Assembly (NCBI RefSeq): GCF_021298855.1
Contig: NZ_JAJTHI010000039.1
Coordinates: 1 to 64,000, forward strand
DNA: 64,000 bases
Direction of reading: 5' to 3'
Origin: Gemmatimonas sp.
GTDB taxonomy: Bacteria > Gemmatimonadota > Gemmatimonadetes > Gemmatimonadales > Gemmatimonadaceae
Below are positions 61,374 to 64,000 of this stretch, piece after piece; positions within the stretch are counted from its first letter, which is position 1, and each line of letters starts with the position of its first letter. Both the position numbers and the translations under genes were made by a program. The notes under the pieces were generated by a model. It searched no databases. It was not told the origin of the DNA and saw only the letters and a list, made by a program, of their open reading frames with translations.

Positions 61374-62102
61374 TCACGGTTGCACGCGGCTGGTCACCGC
61401 ATACGTGAAGAGATTGATGCCGAGGCGCAGCGCCTGCTCGTGCAGCGCCGGCGGATCGGGGTAGGTGCCGACGTCTTCCCATCCGTTGCCCAGGTCGGCG
61501 GAAAACGTGTAGTAGAGCGCCAGACGATTGCCGATGAAGATACCGTAGCCCTTGGCCGGCTTGCCGTCGTGTTCGTGCACCTTGACCGGCCCGGTCGGAA
61601 AGTCGTAAACGATGCGGTAGATGGGGTGCGAGAAGGGCACCTCCACCAGCGGCCGGTCGGGGAAGACCCGCGCGATCTCGCGGCGGAAACTTTCGTCGAG
61701 GCCGTAGTTGTCGTCCACGTGCAGGAAGCCGCCGCGGGTGAGGTACTCGCGCAGCCGGCGCACCTCCACCTCGCTCAGCTTCATTTCGCCATGCCCGGTG
61801 GCGTGCAGAAACGGGAAGTCGAAGAGCGCCGAGTCGGTGAGGGTGACCTTGGCTTCGGTGCGCTCGATGGGGAGCGCCGTGCGCTCGGCGATGGCCCGAA
61901 TGAGGTTGGGCAGGCTGGACGGATTGGCGTACCAGTCGCCCCCGCCCTCGTACTGCAGCCGGGCAATGGCCAGCCGCCCCGGGCCCGCCGACGCGACGGG
62001 TAACGCGCCCCCCTGCGGCGGTCGCGCCGCGAGCAGCCCCATGGGGAGGGCAACGCACGCAGCGAGCAGGAGGAAACGGGACGAGCGCTGCGTGACGCGC
62101 AT
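61374..62102 (-). CDS. DUF4159 domain protein
   Basis: A 242-residue exported protein with a signal peptide (RFLLLAACVALPMGLLAA). The DUF4159 core follows: GRLAIARLQYEGGGDWYANPSSLPNLIRAI, LFDFPFLHATGHGEM, the ThuA/GATase-like LREYLTRGGFLHVDDNYG, and YGIFIGNRLALYYTFSADLGNGWEDV. DUF4159 is related to class I glutamine-amidotransferase folds and is typically found with BatA/MoxR/DUF58 genes. The ATG at 62102 is 10 nt after the rsmI stop. No catalytic cysteine is apparent, so a binding role is likely. Confidence 0.88.
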   Translation of the reverse strand: MRVTQRSSRFLLLAACVALPMGLLAARPPQGGALPVASAGPGRLAIARLQYEGGGDWYANPSSLPNLIRAIAERTALPIERTEAKVTLTDSALFDFPFLHATGHGEMKLSEVEVRRLREYLTRGGFLHVDDNYGLDESFRREIARVFPDRPLVEVPFSHPIYRIVYDFPTGPVKVHEHDGKPAKGYGIFIGNRLALYYTFSADLGNGWEDVGTYPDPPALHEQALRLGINLFTYAVTSRVQP

Positions 62103-62112
62103 GCGGGACCGG

Positions 62113-63042
62113 CTAGGTGTCGTGGGCGAGACGATAGGCGAGGTTGCGGCTGGCGCCGTGTTCGTCCATGAGCATGCGAACGATGTCCCGCGGGCGGAAG
62201 CCCTGCTCCCGCATTGCTGCTGCGGTGGCACGCAGGCCGTCTTCCGTGGGTTCCGCGGCCGTCGCGCCGTCGAGCACGAACACGATTTCCCCACGTGGGG
62301 GCACCGCTTCGTAATACGCGGCGACCTCCTCGAGCGTTCCGCGCCGGATTTCCTCGAAGTGCTTGGTGAGTTCGCGCGCCACCGCCACCCGCCGCTCGCG
62401 ACCCGCAATGGCCGCCAGGTCACGCAGCGTGTCCACCAGCCGGTTGGGGGACTCGAAGAGCACCACCGCATGGGGGAGGCGGGCGGCGAGCGCGAGGGTG
62501 TCCTCGCGCCCCTTGCCCTTGCGGTCGGGAAAGCCGAGCACCGTGAAGGGGTGTGCCGCCAACCCGCTCGCTACCAGGGCGGCGAGGGTGGCCGATGCCC
62601 CGGGAATGGGAATGACGCGCAGGCCCGCGTTGCTTGCGGCAGCCACCAGGCGCCCCCCGGGGTCGGAGACCAGCGGGGTGCCAGCGTCGCTGATGATGGC
62701 CACGGCGTCACCGGCTCGCAGCCGTTCGAGGAGGCGCGGCACGGCGCTGGCCTCGTTGTGCTCGTGCAGGGCGAAGGTGGGCGTGCCAATGCCGTAGCGG
62801 TCGAGGAGCGGCCGCGCGTGGCGCGTGTCTTCGCAGCAGATCACCGCGGCCTGACGCAACACGGCCAGGGCGCGCAGGGTGATATCCGCCAGGTGTCCAA
62901 TGGGGGTGCTCACCACGTGCACGGCCCCAGGCGTTGCCGCCTGGGGCCAGAGGGCCGACGCCCGGTCGGCCAGCGCCACCGACGCCGCGTGGGCGTGGGC
63001 GGATGCGTCGTCGCCGGCCTCGTGCCCCGCGTCGGGGTGCAC
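62113..63042 (-). CDS. rsmI: 16S rRNA (cytidine1402-2'-O)-methyltransferase
   Basis: SAM-dependent tetrapyrrole-methylase-fold enzyme that 2'-O-methylates C1402 in the ribosomal P site. The family signatures are HVVSTPIGHLADITLRAL, CCEDTRHARPLLDRYGI, IISDAGTPLVSDPGGRLV, PIPGASATLAALVASGL and FGFPDRK-type LGFPDRKGKGRED. At 309 residues it has about 40 extra N-terminal residues; an alternative GTG at 62922 would give the usual ~270 residues, but the ATG at 63042 lies 5 nt after the trxA stop, which favours it. An 11-bp inverted repeat (62923-62948) lies in the extension. Confidence 0.93.
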   Translation of the reverse strand: MHPDAGHEAGDDASAHAHAASVALADRASALWPQAATPGAVHVVSTPIGHLADITLRALAVLRQAAVICCEDTRHARPLLDRYGIGTPTFALHEHNEASAVPRLLERLRAGDAVAIISDAGTPLVSDPGGRLVAAASNAGLRVIPIPGASATLAALVASGLAAHPFTVLGFPDRKGKGREDTLALAARLPHAVVLFESPNRLVDTLRDLAAIAGRERRVAVARELTKHFEEIRRGTLEEVAAYYEAVPPRGEIVFVLDGATAAEPTEDGLRATAAAMREQGFRPRDIVRMLMDEHGASRNLAYRLAHDT

Positions 63043-63047
63043 GCGGT

Positions 63048-63371
63048 TCAGGCGTGTTCCTTGAACTTTGCCTCGAGCGCGGGGCGCGGCACGGCCCCCA
63101 CCACCTGATCCACCAGCTTCCCGTCCTTGAAGAACAGGATGGTGGGAATCGACCGCACGTTGAACTTCGCGGCGGTCCGCTGATTGCTGTCGACGTCGAG
63201 CTTGGCCACCTTCACCTTGCCCGCGTAGTCAACCGCGAGCTGCTCCACGATGGGAGCGATCATGCGGCATGGCGCGCACCAGGTTGCCCAGAAATCGACC
63301 ACCGACAGCCCAGGCTGCTGTTCGATTTCGGTTGCAAACGTGTCGTCCTTCACTTCGACTGCGTTGGCCAT
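63048..63371 (-). CDS. trxA: Thioredoxin
   Basis: Cytoplasmic disulfide reductase of 107 residues with the active site WCAPC at residues 31-35, preceded by VVDFWATW and followed by the cis-proline loop RSIPTILFFKDG. No signal peptide. It is the first gene of the long minus-strand run to 50235 and is divergent from the epimerase gene at 63470; the AATTTTAAT core in the 98-bp gap may be part of a promoter on this strand. No unusual residues. Confidence 0.97.
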   Translation of the reverse strand: MANAVEVKDDTFATEIEQQPGLSVVDFWATWCAPCRMIAPIVEQLAVDYAGKVKVAKLDVDSNQRTAAKFNVRSIPTILFFKDGKLVDQVVGAVPRPALEAKFKEHA

Positions 63372-63469
63372 CGTGTGCTCCGTGGGACGAGCCGCCGTCT
63401 CCGGCGTCCGTGTCCCGCTGCAGGATTAAAATTGTGCGTCCGCCACCCCGATCCGAGATAAAGACCGAC

Positions 63470-63880
63470 ATGACCGAATCCGTTCGCCGCGGCACCCGCA
63501 TTGCCCACATCGGGATTGCGGTGCGCGCCATCGACGAGTTGCTCCCCTTCATGCGTGACGTGCTGGACATGCCGGAGGTACCGCTGGGCAACTCCGACGG
63601 GGCCACCATCGTTGGCCTGGCCTCGGGGGAATCGCTGGTGGAGCTCCTCGAGGCGCAGGCTGAGGACACCCCCATTGGCAAGTACGTCGCCAAGCGTGGC
63701 CCCGGCATCCATCACGTGTGCTTCGCCGTGGACGACCTCGACGGCATGCTGCAGAAGTGCCGCGACGCCGGTCTCCGGCTTATCGACGAAACCCCACGCA
63801 TCGGCGCGGAAGGGAAACGCATCGCGTTTCTCCATCCGAGCGCGACAGGCGGGGTGCTCGTGGAACTGTCCGAATACTAG
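63470..63880 (+). CDS. mce: Methylmalonyl-CoA epimerase
   Basis: Vicinal-oxygen-chelate enzyme of 136 residues that interconverts the two methylmalonyl-CoA epimers in propionate and branched-chain amino-acid degradation. Metal-binding and catalytic positions are recognisable: IAHIGIAVRAIDELLPF, the glutamate in GESLVELLE, GPGIHHVCFAVDDL, and the final LHPSATGGVLVELSEY. The ATG at 63470 gives the family start. Divergent from trxA; GATAAA 7 nt before the ATG may be a -10 element. No mutase gene is present nearby. Confidence 0.92.
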   Translation: MTESVRRGTRIAHIGIAVRAIDELLPFMRDVLDMPEVPLGNSDGATIVGLASGESLVELLEAQAEDTPIGKYVAKRGPGIHHVCFAVDDLDGMLQKCRDAGLRLIDETPRIGAEGKRIAFLHPSATGGVLVELSEY

Positions 63881-63891
63881 TCCGCCTGTCC

Positions 63892-63918
63892 AGCCCGCAC
63901 AGGGCGCCCTGCGGGGCT
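63892..63918. terminator. Imperfect inverted repeat at convergent junction
   Basis: AGCCCGCACAGGGC faces GCCCTGCGGGGCT with short mismatches between mce and the right-edge gene. No T-run. Confidence 0.4.
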
Positions 63919-64000
63919 AGCTGCAGAAGTCGCGCAGTTTGCTCACGTCCACGTCTTCCACCAGCGTCCGTCCCTCGGGCCCCACGATGGTGGTGATGAC
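63917..64000 (-). CDS. Unidentified protein, C-terminal 27 residues
   Basis: An open minus-strand frame enters from the right edge and stops at 63917. Its end reads EGRTLVEDVDVSKLRDFCS. The remaining gene lies outside the window and I cannot assign a family from this tail. Confidence 0.5.
   Translation of the reverse strand, partial: VITTIVGPEGRTLVEDVDVSKLRDFCS

Overview
The window is very GC-rich, densely coding chromosomal DNA with a strong GC bias at third codon positions, so almost every gene has long antisense open frames. Gene content suggests an aerobic, diderm member of the Gemmatimonadota (Gemmatimonas-like): a TonB receptor paired with a DUF4249-type lipoprotein, an OmpH/Skp protein, a Minf_1886-family protein, SbsA-type Ig lipoproteins, DUF2723, DUF4175 and DUF4159 proteins, and a heptose-phosphate phosphatase for LPS. 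The assignment is an inference from family composition; no rRNA is present.

Layout. (1) 1-5184: accessory region with a RhuM-family protein (runs off the left edge), hsdM, a Phd/ParE-type toxin-antitoxin pair, an IS5-type transposase remnant and about 1.2 kb of decayed DNA, ending at two CAU tRNAs (elongator Met or Ile2, and initiator fMet). (2) 5437-20244: fifteen kb of co-directional minus-strand core genes: thiolase, CPBP protease, 3-hydroxyacyl-CoA dehydrogenase, acyl-CoA dehydrogenase, leucine dehydrogenase, rpiB, glyA, a Minf_1886 protein, NAD(P)HX repair enzyme, a propeller lipoprotein, thiL, plsC, eno and ftsB. (3) 20438-26155: a TerB-like protein, a plug-only TonB-related protein, a tandem/inverted repeat array, a PAS-GGDEF protein and thrS. 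(4) 26155-33909: BON protein, valS, Ig-like lipoprotein, gmhB, purN, purH. (5) 33940-46175: a class V aminotransferase, DUF2723 membrane protein, TonB receptor with DUF4249 lipoprotein, exported amidohydrolase, OmpH-like chaperone, Bax-inhibitor-1 protein and a DUF1611 protein. (6) 46239-50227: Tat-exported aldo/keto reductase, a BNR propeller gene between two tRNA-Ser genes, and gltX. (7) 63371-50235 on minus: a nine-gene run from trxA and rsmI through DUF4159, DUF4175, TPR and GATase-like exported proteins to a JAB-DinG fusion helicase, a fumarylacetoacetase-fold hydrolase and a TonB-like membrane protein. (8) methylmalonyl-CoA epimerase and a partial gene at the right edge.

Most notable. 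The gene at 52080-54626 joins a complete JAMM metalloprotease motif (E29, H71-x-H73-x10-D84) to a DinG/XPD-type FeS helicase. The 22.46-22.70 kb convergent gap holds eight exact-period 15-bp repeats facing five inverted copies. All five convergent gene junctions in the window carry an inverted repeat and none has a U-tract. Some genes have promoter-like -10 elements so close to the ATG that leaderless transcripts are likely.
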